Source: Ceratotherium simum simum | Lineage: Eukaryota > Chordata > Mammalia > Perissodactyla > Rhinocerotidae | DNA: 64,000 nucleotides | Direction of reading: 5' to 3' | Assembly: GCF_000283155.1 (NCBI RefSeq) | Contig: NW_004454182.1 | Span: 4,887,623 to 4,951,622 of the forward strand | Shown here: one piece after another, positions 22,076 through 34,501 of the stretch | Numbering within the stretch: position 1 is the stretch's first letter | Layout of the letters: each line of letters starts with the position of its first letter | Notes under the pieces: generated by a model | What the model was told of the DNA's origin: nothing | Databases searched by the model: none | What the model saw: only the letters and a program-made list of their open reading frames with translations | Position numbers and translations under genes: made by a program

Positions 22076-24257
22076 GTTGAGTGAGGACAGATAAATTCTA
22101 CAATAAACAATTGCTCAACTCTTTGAATCATCAGAGGGGATAGAGTTTTACACGTTGTAGCTGGCAGTTTTTTGCATCTCATATCTAATGAAATACAAAT
22201 TTAATAAAATCTTACCAAGATTTCTCCAGCAGAGTTTAAGTCAACATGAATGCTTTTATATTACTTGTCTACTATCTAATGGAGTGTCCTAGTTTCTTGG
22301 AAGCGTTGTCATTTGAGTCAATCATGCTTTCAATCTTAAAATTATCTTCAAAATTTTCCGATTCATTCTTAGTTGGTCATAGGAAATCTGATCTTTCTGA
22401 TTTTATGGTCATGCCTTATTTCCTCAATAAGCAGAATGTAGATAAATATTTTGTTATTCCCAGTCACATTAAATGTGCTGCCTCAAAACCTCGTTCTCTT
22501 GGTCAGGTAAACCAGATATGAGACTGACATTTTCTAATGCACTAGAATGATGTGATGTTTAACTAGCGAAGTCCGTCAGGCTGACACAGGATTGGATAAG
22601 TCCTGGTTATTTGAACAGCTGATAGATGACCAGGATAAACTTATCTTCAGTGATTGCACCTCTGTGTCTAATGCATGAGGGAGAGATGCCATCCGTCAAG
22701 GTTTTCTGGAACATTTTCAGCATGACCCCTGTGATTGGTTCTTTAACCTTTTTCGGATACAGCATTAGACGTGCATATTACAGCATACCCAACATCCTTG
22801 TCAAAATAGCACTGATTTTTAATTTTTTATATAGTGATAAATATTTTAAAAGATTCTTTCTTCCTTCTTCCATTCTCCAGAGCATTTGTTTCTCAGGTTT
22901 TGTAATATTTTTAATAAAGGTGTACAAGACTGTGTAGTGGTTGAAATCTGCTTACATTTTGCATGATAATAAAGATATTTGCATGGGCTCTTTTCTAATA
23001 ACTATGTATCATAGCTATAGAAACACTTACAAATTGAATAACTCTCATGGAGCAGCGTGAAATTGGAGAATTAGGTGGGGAATCCCCTAGAGTTCTTTCT
23101 ATAGTTCAATTACCATTAATGTGTTCAAAAGTGGAAAGGAGAGAAGGGGAGAATTGCACTTATCTGACTTTTGTTTTATGTATAATTGTGAATTTTCTCT
23201 CTTCTTTGTCACTTTCTATATCTATTATTAGGAAGGGAAAAGAAAGGGGACTCTAATGCTTTAGGTCAGAAATACTTTTGCCTAAATCTCCCATCTACCT
23301 CTCCAACATGGAAAGCAGAAATCAAAGATAAAATGTGGGAGACAGACATGTTTTATTACTTTTCAATTTCTAGACATGGTAGGATGGATTATACTAACTT
23401 TCATTTTTGTATTCAAAAATAGGTCCTTTGTTCATAAACTTTTTATGATGAATTTACTATGTATAAGACTCTAGTGGCTATACAGTCTGTAGCCTTTATG
23501 GAAAATTGAAGGTGTGGTTCTGTATTTCAATTAATTAATATTAATAATAATAATAATAATATAAACAGATAGTATACATAAGTCTATGGATGGTTAACAC
23601 AGAGTTTCATGCTTATATATGTAAGAGAGGATATAAGACAAATGCAGTTTTTGAGGCAGCCAATAATGATATCCATAAAGCACAAAATGGGAAAGTATAC
23701 ATAACAAATTAGCAATGTTAAAAATTATCCTGTTTAATGGAAATACTATACTTATATGCAATACAAAATATGTGTTAAACCATTTCTGCCTAACTCCTTA
23801 TTAGTGGATTCTTGTCATAGACAATAATGTAGCATAATCATTTCTATCTTAATTATACCTATATCCTCTTACAAGCTCAGTGAATTCTATGGGGGAAATG
23901 ATATCTCCATTGAAAGTTTGAAAGGCTGATATGCCAAAAGATTATGAATTATCTGAAATGTAGATTTTCATATTTACTTTGGGTCCAATGAATACAAGAT
24001 GATGCTGCCAATCATTTGGGTTCTGGTGGGCTTTCACGTTTGGTGATAATTCATTGTCCCTAATTCTCTGAACTGGGCACAGCCATCTGCCCAAGAATAA
24101 AAAAGAATGAAGAGATTATGGGGGAAAATGTTTGGGATTTCAGCCACCACACAAAGATTATTAATTAGAAAAGTGATACAGAAGAATTGCTAAGGAAATA
24201 CAAGGTAGATTTAATCTCATACTTAGCTCAGCTTGGAGAGGGAGCTTACATTGTGGG
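22076..24257. other. Unassigned sequence with a (TAA)n tract
   Basis: No gene is called. Frames of 91 codons (22246-22521) and 103 codons (22626-22937) have no domain or splice evidence. A short TAA repeat lies at about 23541-23571. The block at 22550-22800 is of higher complexity and may be an old unnamed repeat. Confidence 0.45.
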
Positions 24258-24828
24258 TGTAGGGGAGAAAAAACTATTCCTCTATCCTCTAGGTTCTTCT
24301 GGCTGGTCTAAGAATTAAATCGACATGAGACAGAATTAAATGAGACAGAATAACAGGAGAAAATCAAACAAAGTTTAATAACATGTATACATGGGAGAAA
24401 CCCAGGAAAACTGAGTAACTTGCCAAAATGGCTGAAGTCACCACCTTGAACACCATTTTCAGCTAAAGACAAAGGAGGATGTTGGAGGTAGTGGTTTGGG
24501 ACTTTAAAGAGGAGGAAGGCAATTCACATGGAGATGGAAAAGCAAATGTTTGATAAACGTTTGCCATGCCTTGTACAGACAGTGAGACATCGACATCGAG
24601 AAGACTGATCAAAGGGGCCTTGCTAGGTTCCTCCCTGTCTACCACACCTAGTTCATATTATACTATAGTTATCTCTCGTATTAGCTCCTTGCTGGAACAG
24701 GCCTTCTATCTTAAATTCTTTTAGGCAGTTAGGAGGAAGATCAAAGTTTCTTCCTGAGTCTTTTGTTCTTGAAAATAATCAAGCCAAAGAAACACATTTT
24801 GGGGTGGCAAATTCCAATCCCCCACTCA
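24258..24828. mobile_element. LTR-like element, family 'A' copy 1
   Basis: It begins TGTAGGGGAG, carries 'GGCTGGTCTAAGAATTAAAT', 'ATAACAGGAGAAAATCAAAC' and 'TTTTGGGGTGGC', and ends near a C-rich 'CCCCCACTCA'. The same ordered blocks occur at 36104-36561, so this is a dispersed repeat. TG...CA termini and the length suggest a solo LTR. The orientation is not certain and no clear flanking duplication was found. Confidence 0.65.
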
Positions 24829-24867
24829 GGGAAGGGGGATAATTACTGAAAGTGGCATCTTGTTTTT

Positions 24868-25112
24868 TTTTTGTTTTTTGTTTTGTGAGGAAGATCAGCC
24901 CTGTGCTAACATCTGCCAGTCCTCTTTTTTTGCTAAGGAAGACTGGCCCTGGGCTAACATCTGTGCCCATCTTCCTCCACTTTATACGGGACGCCGCCAT
25001 AGGATGGTTTGCCAAGTGGTGCGTTGGTGCGCCCCCAGGATCTGAACCGGCAAACCCCGGGCTGCCACAGGGGAGTGCGTGCACTTAACTGCTTGCACCA
25101 CCGGGCCAGCCC
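24868..25112 (-). mobile_element. ERE SINE
   Basis: A T-rich tail is followed by 'GTGAGGAAGATCAGCCCTG' and 'AGACTGGCCCTGGGCTAACA', then a tRNA-like end closing with 'CACCGGGCCAGCC'. The perfect duplication TGGCATCTTGTTTTT lies at 24853-24867 and 25113-25127. Confidence 0.95.
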
Positions 25113-25127
25113 TGGCATCTTGTTTTT

Positions 25128-26230
25128 GATATCAGTTACTCCTTATAAACCAAATTGAACTTTTTAGTGGTAAGACCAGGAGTTTAAAAGCATATAGTTG
25201 ACATTTTTAGCATAATGAATTTCCTTCCTTGTCACGGTATATTTCTAATTTTTTTCTCTATTTGCCGTCTAAAAACATGTTGAGCTACTATTATGCCTTA
25301 GGTATTATCTTCTATACCTCAAACCCCTGTACCTTAAATCTGGGTTTTTAAGAGTCTCAGACTTCTTCCATCCTCTGAGGTCTCTCTATCTTTTAAGATT
25401 CAAATAAAAATGTCTGAGCAGCCTATTCACATAGAGTGGAGAACCCAATGCCTTCCTTTTTCCCATTTACCCTACTTTACCCCGCCCTGGACACTGCCTC
25501 TGTTCCTTTGGTCAGAAGATCGCTAATGTAAGACATTGACAGATGTTTTGGTATTGTGGAAAGATATTGCCCCAAATCAAAATACAGGTAACTACTGAAA
25601 ATTAATGTTTGATGTCAAGGTTCTCCAATTTACAATACTCTCCTGCCAATCAACTCCTTCACCCCAGTGACCCAACATGCCGGGTCTTTCTTGAATCTGA
25701 CCCTAAATCTTCCTCAACTCTTCCTCCCTCTCCCTCTTCCCGAGGCCTGGACCCCTCTCTCCAGAGCTCACTTGGAACTCAATATTCTTCTACTTTATAG
25801 AACAAATTTGTTCTCTTACCATCCTGGCTATGCCTAGGAGGGCTCATCTTCTGAGCCAAATGGCTCATACAGACTCACCTATTCATTTCCCTTAAAAACA
25901 AACCAGAAATATATTTGTGCCTGCCCTTGCTCACCAAATAAGTTTGTTTCTTTTTCCATGGGTGCTTCTCCTGCTAAAAAGATAATACCTCCTCTCTGGC
26001 ACGAGTCATCTACATTCTTTTCCTTTTTTTTTCGGTTTTGAGGCATTGGGGCTGCTTTCTCTGCCTGTTGCTCACTACTGCCACCTACTGATGGCTGCAG
26101 AATAAGGCAGAGCCCTCACTCTTCACCTTCAGAGGACTAGTCAGTAGATCCTTTCCTTTGCAAATTTCTTTTTGTCCTGCTGACAATAGGTGAACAGGGG
26201 CTATCAAATACAGCAAATAAGTGAAAATTA
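25128..26230. other. Unassigned sequence
   Basis: Pyrimidine-rich in parts (25370-25900) but with no confident repeat. A 63-codon frame at 25609-25800, rich in S and P, has no supporting signals. Some of it may be decayed L2. Confidence 0.4.
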
Positions 26231-26234
26231 CTAA

Positions 26235-26530
26235 TGACAACTACTGTCCCTCCGAAAAAAACCACAAAAATATTCTGTGGATCAAACAAAGCCAAGTTTA
26301 TTGCCCACTGCAGTAAAAGCCATCACCACTTAGACGGAGTCTTGGCAATGTCTCAGAAGAGCGGGTACAAGGGCAGATGCATATGAGATGTTGACATCTG
26401 GTTGAAGTCAGATCTTTTAATGCTGGAACTTGATTGGGACTGAGCAATGTTTGTGATATAATAGTCTAAGGCTGATGGCCTCAGGGAGAAAAAAGGATTT
26501 GAGATAAGTCTCATTGAGTAAACTGTCATT
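26235..26530 (-). mobile_element. Possible LTR fragment
   Basis: It starts 'TGACAACTACTGTCCC' and has 'AAAGCCAAGTTTATTGCCCA', where TTTATT would be the reversed poly(A) signal of a minus-strand LTR. The text reads like a class I or ERVL LTR, but no paired duplication or defined right end was found. Confidence 0.35.
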
Positions 26531-26789
26531 TGATAAGCTAACGGTTTATCCATTTGAGCTAGGTATTGTTCTGAGAAAGGCCAAGTTGAGGAATCTATCC
26601 TTCAAATTAATGCATTTTCAGGAAGTTCTTAAAACAATTTTATTTGCAACTTTGTCTTCCTGGACAAGAATTTGGGGGAACGCTAAAGTCATGTTAATAT
26701 GGACAGTCTTGGTTCTTGGTCTAACAAGCTATGTAGTTATAGGCAAGTTATTCACACTAACAGGAAACTGTCCTGTGTATGTGTTCTTT

Positions 26790-26970
26790 TCTGTGCTCAA
26801 GACACCTCATGGCAGAGACCATTCAAATCTGTATCTACAGTGCCTGGAATTCACTCAGAGAAACTTTCCTTGACCATGCAAGATCCTTCCCTCATCTCTC
26901 CAGTAGGGATTCAATAATTTGAGGGAGTGAGTGAGTGAGTGAATGAATGAATGAATGAACCAATGAATAT
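26790..26970 (+). mobile_element. LINE L2 tail ending in (GAGT)n(GAAT)n
   Basis: 'CATGGCAGAGACCATTCAAA' and 'CTACAGTGCCTGGAATTC' match the L2 3' end. The terminal 'GATTCAATAATTTGAGGG' runs into GAGT and then GAAT repeats at about 26925-26960. A stretch of about 50 bp in the middle (near 26856-26905) looks like upstream L2 text out of order. Confidence 0.6.
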
Positions 26971-27937
26971 GCCCATTGTTGAATTAGACACTTAGAGAAT
27001 GGAAGTAAATATTTTTTCAAGTTTTCATTTAAATCAAAGTTAATTGTAAACAGTTTCTCTGATATTATTCTGAAGACCCATCACATTACTAGTCCTGAAG
27101 GGAAAAGTAAAGATGCCATAAGGTCTTAATTGCATCTTAATTTGCATTTCTGAGAAACTCTAAGCATGCATTTCCCTTAACATGTCCCTTCATTGGAATA
27201 ATACTTCCTCTTGAGGGAATTTCCTCAGACCCATATCTGTCTCAATCTAAACTTCATCCCACCTCAACAGAGCATAACACTCACTTCAACCCTTCATTCT
27301 CCTTGTAGGATAGGGGTCATAAGGGAGAGGTACAGGAAAACAAGGTGAGTGGTGTTGACAACTTACAACAGAAGCAGCCAAATAGGGTGGAATATCTACT
27401 CTTTTAGTCACTATACAAAGAGAACCATTGCTGGCTTAAATATAATCTCTTTGTTTTCAGAACATAAGAGAGCTCTCTCTCTCTTTTATTCCTTTGCAAA
27501 TATCAGTATATTTTCTCTGTGCTACTGGATAATTTGAGTGATTTCCATTAAAAAGCCTACCAACTTTTAAAACAGCATTTATTTTGGCAGTCTACATTTA
27601 CTCCAGATGTGAAAAGGATCAATACAAATCAATTTTTATTTAATATCTGTCTCATGAAAATTTTTGTGAGACCTAAAACGTTTTTTGTACTACTCAAAAA
27701 AAAAAAAAAAAACCTCCAAGCACACATTATAAAGTCCTTTATGTCCAAGCAAATTGATACAAATATTAAAAGCATTTACGAAGTTTAAAATATTTTAATA
27801 ATGGAGGCTAATGCAAAATCTGTCCACATATCTCCTGATAGATTGTATTCAGAGGCATTTTCCCCCCATCATATAGCCATGGGATCTTATGATCGTGGTT
27901 TTGATACCAAACCTCTTAATCTCAAGTTCATGTGACT
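26971..27937. other. Unassigned sequence with an A-run
   Basis: No gene is seen. A run of about 18 A's lies near 27697-27714 without a recognised element attached. Confidence 0.5.
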
Positions 27938-29215
27938 GATGTGCAGTAAGCCAATCACTGAGACATCAGTGCTTGGAGATGGAGAAAGATTTATTCCCAT
28001 TGGCCAAAACAAAAAGGCAGGGGGATGGGTTCTCTTCAATCCACCTTAACAAGAGAAGAAAGCAGGGGGCTTTATAGAGCTAAGGGTCTTGGCAGGAGGA
28101 GTTTTGGAGAAACAAATGGAAAGTCTTTGTTTCTTTCTTTTCCAGTAAGCCTCTGGGCAATCTGACTTCTGGGCATCAATGGCAGCTGGGGGCTGCTTAT
28201 CCGGTGATCCTTGAAAGCATTCTTTTTTTTCTGCAAAACAAGCTCATAAATCCTTGTGACCCTAAGTCACCCCTCAGGTTAAACAAGAAAGCAGCAAATT
28301 GATAAGATTAACTTCTTTTCATCTATGTCTGTGTTGGGAACAAGGTCAAAAGGTAATCTCATTGAATATTTACAGTAACCCTCAGGTACCTGGCTTCAAT
28401 TTCTTCGCTCAAAATCCAGTCTATAAAAGAAGAAGTACAACCCTACTCTCCTCATTAAGGTTAACATTTAATATCTCCACGACTTGTTGCTGGTAAAATA
28501 CATATTACGATGTGAAAGACAAAATGTACCAGACAATTAAGGAAATGGTTCTGTTCAGGCTATTACAGTAGGGAGAACCTCATATCTCAAAGAGAGAGAA
28601 AAGCTGGGTGGAGTTGGGTCTTATCTGAGTCCTTGAGGAAGGATGGAGAGGGGTCTTATCTTGGAAGATGTGAGGGCAGGGTGATCCTTTGCACTTAGCC
28701 ATTTCTTGGGACATAGAAGAGTGGGGCTTTTAGAGAACAAAAGAGTGGAAGGATTTCTTAACCAAAGCTATTTTCTGGGAGCACAGAGCTAGAGTAGACT
28801 TGTACATTGTCTTTGGAAATAGAGATCAAAGTAACTAATGAGCACTCTTTTTCATTTCTGTTTGCTTTTTGTGCCAACATGAAAGAGTAGACGTGAGAAT
28901 CATGTTTTACTTGGCTTGTATAGTTTTACCATACTAATTTCTTATACATTAGGTATTTTCATTCATGGAGATTTCTGGAATAAGAATGAATTTTGCTGTC
29001 TTTTTTAGATCATAAACTAGTGTTACAGGATTCTTCAGCGGTTACTAGGGTTTACATAGAGCGTATTGTTCTTTTAGGGCTCCCTATCCCTGTGGTCCCA
29101 AACTCCTGTTGTGTTATCTCCTTCACTTATTGTTTGTGCCCAGGTGGCGACATTTCCTCTTTCTCCTTCCACTTGCACTCTATTGAGGCAGTGACAGATG
29201 TTTGGAATAAGTAGC
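27938..29215 (-). mobile_element. Probable endogenous retroviral LTR/ERV fragment
   Basis: The text 'CACTGAGACATCAGTGCTTG', 'GAGAAAGATTTATTCCCATT' (reversed poly(A) signal), 'GGCAGGGGGATGGGTTC' and 'TAAGTCACCCCTCAGG' resembles mammalian ERV LTRs read backwards. The block 28540-29210 has similar LTR-like text (for example 'GGAGTTGGGTCTTATCTG'). The parts may be one element or two. No viral gene is recognisable and no intact reading frame survives. The family is not identified. Confidence 0.4.
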
Positions 29216-30604
29216 ATTATTTAGGACCCAACCTAGAAAGACTTTTTTTTTTGGTTCTTTGTTTTTTTCCTGAGTAACACTTTTATGGAGAGATTCACTG
29301 GTTTCTTACCTTTATGTTCCCATCCCTCTGATGCCGTCACATGGATGGGTCTGTCTTGTCTAACAAATTAGTTCTTATGGTTTATGTCAGAACAGTAACA
29401 CACCAATATAATTACAGGGCTTCCCAACAATAAAACTTCATATTCATTAGGCTCCCAGCATCAAGTCAGTTTGCCTAGGGCTAGGTATCATTGTCTTATA
29501 GATATTATTCTTAGATATTCAATGTCATGTCTTTTTACCCCTCCTTATTACTGAGTGGGGAGCAAATCCCCCTTTCTTCTTTGCACAATAAAGTTTCCAG
29601 TGTTAATAGCCACATATATTTCTTTATTTACCAGGCTTTTGATATCCAGTCCTTCCATTATGAAGTCCTACCATTCATGAAGATTTTGTTCTCCAGAGAA
29701 GTAATTGACATTGTGTTGGAATTTTATTTATAAACTTTAGAAATATTCTTATTATTAATGATGACAAAGATAATCTTACTCTATTTTCATCTATGCCCTC
29801 AGTATAAAATTTTGTTTCCTAAAAGGAAAAAATAAAACTCATTTTACGTGTGTTCTGAAAAAGTTGCAAGTAATTAAATGTTTTATCCAACAAATGATAT
29901 TACTAGAAAGTGTATAAATTTGAGTTTCAAAAGATCTAGCACTGGCTAGAAAAATCTATATATCTCTAGATAAGTTGACTAACCTTTATTTGAACATGGC
30001 ACATTTTCAAATTAATTCTAGACATCAGGATCTGATCACAATTTTATTTGAAAGTAAATCAAAGTTATTCTATAAGATATAAAACTAGATGGTCTCTATT
30101 TAGTAATAAAAATAGTATTTCTTTATTCACATTGATTTCATAAATTTCTTCATAATTAAACAAACATTAGTTTATTTTGATATTTTGAAACTTTATTATT
30201 TACTGTGAAAAATAAAATTTACTCCACCTCAAAATTGATATTCTGCCTTTTGGGACAAATTTGATGATTTCCAGAAAGATTCACAAAGTCTCCATAAATT
30301 CATAAGTCCATGTCAACTGAAAGAGAATAATATTCTTAAAGTGAACAGGAATAGTTATTATGGCAAAATAGGGCAACCTATTTCACTTTTATACTGATGA
30401 CTCATTTTCAGAAAATGACAACTTATTTCAAGAAGCTCTCTTCTAAAAGCTAGGTGAGTCTAAAGCAGGACTTAATTGAAATGTTTGAGGAAAGGAACAA
30501 TCAAACAAGAAACAGAAGAATACCCTGTGTGTCCACTGGTAAGGCCTTCAACACAATGAATTTGAAGCTTGTCATGAGCAGGGACAAGGATACAGCCTAA
30601 TGGT
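29216..30604. other. Unassigned AT-rich sequence
   Basis: No recognised feature. A 68-codon frame at 29527-29733 has no motif. Confidence 0.5.
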
Positions 30605-30620
30605 TGGCACATGATCATTT

Positions 30621-30882
30621 AATTTTATTTATTTTTATTTTATTTTATTTTTGGTGAGGAAGATTAGCCCTGAGCTAACATCTGTTGCCAATCCTCCTCT
30701 TTTGGCTAAGAAAGATTGGCCCTGAGCTAGCATCTGTGCCCATCTTCCTCTATTTTATGTGGGACGCCACCACAGCATGGCCTGATGAGCAGTGCGTAGA
30801 TCCCCTCCGGATCCGAACCTGCGAACGCCAGGCTGCCAAAGCTGATCACACGAATTTAACCACTACTCTACTAGGCCCACCC
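30621..30882 (-). mobile_element. ERE SINE
   Basis: A TTTTA-repeat tail is followed by 'GAGGAAGATTAGCCCTGAGC' and 'GATTGGCCCTGAGCTAGCAT', and the tRNA-like end closes with 'ACTAGGCCCACCC'. The target duplication TGGCACATGATCATTT (30605-30620) recurs at 30883-30898 with one mismatch. The decay suggests an older copy. Confidence 0.93.
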
Positions 30883-30898
30883 TGGCACATGATCGTTT

Positions 30899-32315
30899 TA
30901 GTTGAAGTAAAATAGCAGTGGAGAGTCATAGCTCAGAAGTTGATTACATGAGGCTTGGTTGGAACCAGTGATCTGATTTCAGCATAGTGCTTCAGAATTT
31001 TTATATATCAAACAATAAATATATTGCTGACAAATTTATAGGTTAATATATCATCTACATTATTTAGCTAATTTCAGAGCTACATGGTCATATACTGAAT
31101 ATGATCGAACACCCACAGAAATATGACAATGTAAAAAAATCAAATTGATCACAAATCAAAATTAACAAATATCTTAGAAGCTGCTAAACATTGCTTTATT
31201 ACTCTGTAAAATTGTAGAGATATCATCCTTTATCCAGGCTCTTTTGGAAAATTATTTAAATAACATGTAATTAACATAAACAATTTAAAAACTATTGCAA
31301 TTAGCATAGAACAATGAGATACATGTAAAATTGACACCTTTCACTGATTTACCATATTATTAAAAGCACTATTACGTGCACTAGAGATACATTCAATAGA
31401 ACATCATATTTTTGTGAAATTTTTTTAATGAGATTAAGCAACTAAACAATACCATTTTTCCAAATCTGTATGTATAGAGATAAGCATTTGAAAAGAGATA
31501 GCAATGCACCATGAATATCTTTTTGATATTTCAGATAGAGGGAATTTTTCTAATCTCACATCAATAATCATCAGGAAAGAAGTTTAAGATAGGTTGGACA
31601 GAAGAACACTAACAAAAGAAAGAATAAAGCGGCTTAAACCAGATATGTATTGGAAGAGATGAAATTATTTCCTAGACCCCATGTCACATTTTTAGTGTTT
31701 TTTGAGGGGGCAGGGTGGTGGTGTTCATGGATTAATCTCATTCTTTTAATCCCTTCTGTGCGATTTATTTGCAGAGAACCTTCAAGATTCTTCTAGAAAT
31801 GGAAAGAGCAAACAGGAATCACTAACTTGACAGCTCAAGGGCAGTGATGTGTATGGTAGAATGGTTAATCATTTAGGCTCCAAGACTTCTAGAAAAAAAA
31901 TTTATAGGGCAAGTAGAAGGTCATATTGGATTTATTTATCATAATATGGATCTTACCATTAACCAGTTTCCTGCAAAGGAGCCAATCCAAGATGAAATCA
32001 CTGGGTAGCCACGTGTGCTTCTGGTGTTTCATCACCCCTTCCTTCCTCTGGCCCACCACTGTGATTCCACCATGATTTGAGCTTTTTTCATTGTCCCCTC
32101 ACCTCTAGGTACAGAGATTTGTGCATTTCTCTATATTTCAGGACCCCCACCGCAATCTAAATGGTACTACCTTAGTGCCTATTGAAGGATAGGTTCTACA
32201 GAACGTTTAATAGTTTTCTAATCTCTAATTTTCTCTAATCAAATTTTCCACCAGTCTTTCCCAGTTGCGTTTACTAAAGGCTAATGGTGCCACTCTTTTC
32301 CTAGTAACTTAGTTT
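30899..32315. other. Unassigned AT-rich sequence
   Basis: No gene or confident repeat over about 1.4 kb. Confidence 0.5.
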
Positions 32316-32319
32316 TTTC

Positions 32320-32970
32320 AGTGTTTATTGCTCAGGGACTTTAACCCCAATCTTCAATGAGTTATCAAGATTTGCTAGTTTAACCTCGAAACTTCCAGTT
32401 GTATCTTTCACTAATACTACCCTTATTTGGGCTATTTTTATCACTTCTAGATTGTTACAGTTGCTCTTTGGCTGGTTTCTAGGCACCAGTTCTTGCCCAC
32501 TCAATCTAACCTCATATAACTGAAAGATTCATGCTGATAAAATACCATTCTCAAAGTTACTCAGACACCCCAAAATCTTCAGTCACTCCCCATTGCCTAC
32601 TGACCAAGGCCAAATCTCCTTTCCTTAAGTATCTACCCTTTCCTATTGACTATCCCATAATCCTATATAACAAGGATATTTTGCATAACTTGGTGTATGT
32701 AGTCCTCAACAATGATATGAAAGTTGACAGTCTTCCATTGGCAACTCTCATCCGCTCCCTTCTACCACTATTGGTTGGAATTTCCTACAGAAACCACAAG
32801 ATCAATGTCAAATTTCACTTTATAGAATCCATTCCTGATAACGTCGGCAGGAAATCATCTGACCCTCCTTGAATTTCCCCAGCAATTTTTAAATCTCTGT
32901 CTTTAACTCCCTTTTAGTTTTAGAAATTTGTAGATACCTGTTCTGTTAAACTCTCAGTGAGTTGGAGGCC
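32320..32970 (+). mobile_element. LINE L2, ORF2 end and 3' region
   Basis: 'TATTTTTATCACTTCTAGAT', then 'CACTCAATCTAACCTCATA', 'CACTCCCCATTGCCTACTGA', and 'CCTTGAATTTCCCCAGCAA' follow the L2 consensus order. A 113-codon frame at 32531-32872 lies within this repeat and is not an independent gene. Confidence 0.7.
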
Positions 32971-33867
32971 TCATCATCATTTTTATCATTGTTGTTTCTC
33001 ACACCATTATGATGATCGTCATCTGTATGACCGCATCTTTTTTTTACCTGTTGTCTTTTTGCTTTGTACTTAATTTCTGATTTTTAATTTTTTATTATGA
33101 GCTATATCATAAGATTAAAGGTTTAGATACAATGTGTAAACAATTTTTAAAAAAATAAACATAAGTGCCTACCATCCAGCTTAAGAAATAAAACAGAACC
33201 CATAAACTTTGAAGGCTTCGATGTTCCTTCCTGCTCTCAGACTGGCAGATGAAATGACACTGCATTCTGGGTTTAATTTTTAAATCCTTGATTATAATTA
33301 AATTGAGCATCTTACTATGTATTGGCATCTGTTTTCATCTGTAAAATACCCATTCATTTATTTCGTCTCTTTTTCTATTGTCTTTTAAAAATTTTATTAA
33401 TCGGAGTTCTTTTTGTATTCTGGATATTAGCCCTGTGTCAGTATGTTTTCTGAGAATTTTCTTCCAGTGAGCAGCTTATCTTTTCACTTACTTTATGATG
33501 TCTGTTGATAAACAATGGTTGTTAATTTTAAAGTAATAGAATTTATCATTCTTTACCGCAATGGTTAGTAATTTTTGTGTCTTGTTCGATCCTTTCCTAT
33601 TCTGAAATCATGAAGACAATCTCCAATGTTGTCTTCTAAAAATTTTAAAGTTTTGCCTTGTATAGTTAAGTACTTCTTCAATCTGGAATTGCTCTTAGAA
33701 TAAGTTGTGAAGTAAGAATCAGGCTTCATTTTTCTTCTTTTTTCAGATGGAAATTGCCAAAGCATAAGAAATGGTCCATACTTTCCACACTGTTCTTCAA
33801 AGCTAGCTGTGTAATATGTCAAAACTTCTATAATACACAATAATACAAGCAAGAACTTTTCCTTGTT

Positions 33868-33948
33868 TTGTTCACTGACTTATCCCAAGCACCCACAGCT
33901 ATCCCTGACACAGTAGGCATTCAATAAATGTTTGTTGAATGAATACGT
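33868..33948 (+). mobile_element. LINE L2 3' tail within the L1M relic
   Basis: 'CTGACTTATCCCAAGCACC', 'GACACAGTAGGCATTCAATA' and 'AATGTTTGTTGAATGAAT' is a well kept L2 terminus. It interrupts the antisense L1M text. Confidence 0.75.
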
Positions 33949-34254
33949 TTGGATCTGTTTCTAAGCTCTCTATTCTCATACACTGGTTTAATTGTTTATC
34001 CCAGAATGAATATCTCATTTACAATTGCCATAATTTTGTCTGTTCTTGGAATGTAGTTTTGCACATAAATTTTTTGTCAACCTGGTAAGTTCAACAAACC
34101 AACCAACCAACCTTTTGGGATGTTCGTTGAAATGTCATGTAATCCATAGATAATTTAGGCCTTATGAACACCTTTAAAACAATTTATTGTCCTAATCATA
34201 AACATGGTCTATGTTTCTCTTTCTTTAGATCTTTTAAAATGCCTCATAATATAT

Positions 34255-34501
34255 ATATATATATTTTTTTTTAATTTTTTGTTTATTGCAATAACATTGG
34301 TTTATGACATTGTAAAAATTCAGGTGTACATCATTGTACTTCTATTTCTGCATAGATTACATCATGTTCACCACCAAAATACTAATTACAACCCATCACC
34401 ACACACATGTACCGAATTATCCCTTTCACCCTCCTCCCTCCCCCCTTCCCCTCTGGTAACCACCAATCCAATCTCTGTCCCTATGTGTTTGTTTATTGTT
34501 G
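34255..34501 (-). mobile_element. Lineage-specific L1 3' end, 5'-truncated
   Basis: A T-rich tail is followed by 'TTATTGCAATAACATTGG', 'TTCAGGTGTACATCATTGTA' and a C-rich 'CCCTCCTCCCTCCCCCC' block. The same 3' UTR text recurs at 46381 and 63895. The 11-bp duplication TCATAATATAT at 34244-34254 and 34502-34512 marks a target-primed insertion into the older L1M. Confidence 0.9.

Noticed and set aside
26514..26873. 119-codon open frame, the longest in the window
   Set aside because: No domain, no splice or promoter context, and the 3' part overlaps L2 tail sequence. A frame of this length is expected somewhere by chance in 64 kb on two strands.
32531..32872. 113-codon open frame
   Set aside because: Lies wholly inside an L2 element, so it is a by-product of the repeat.
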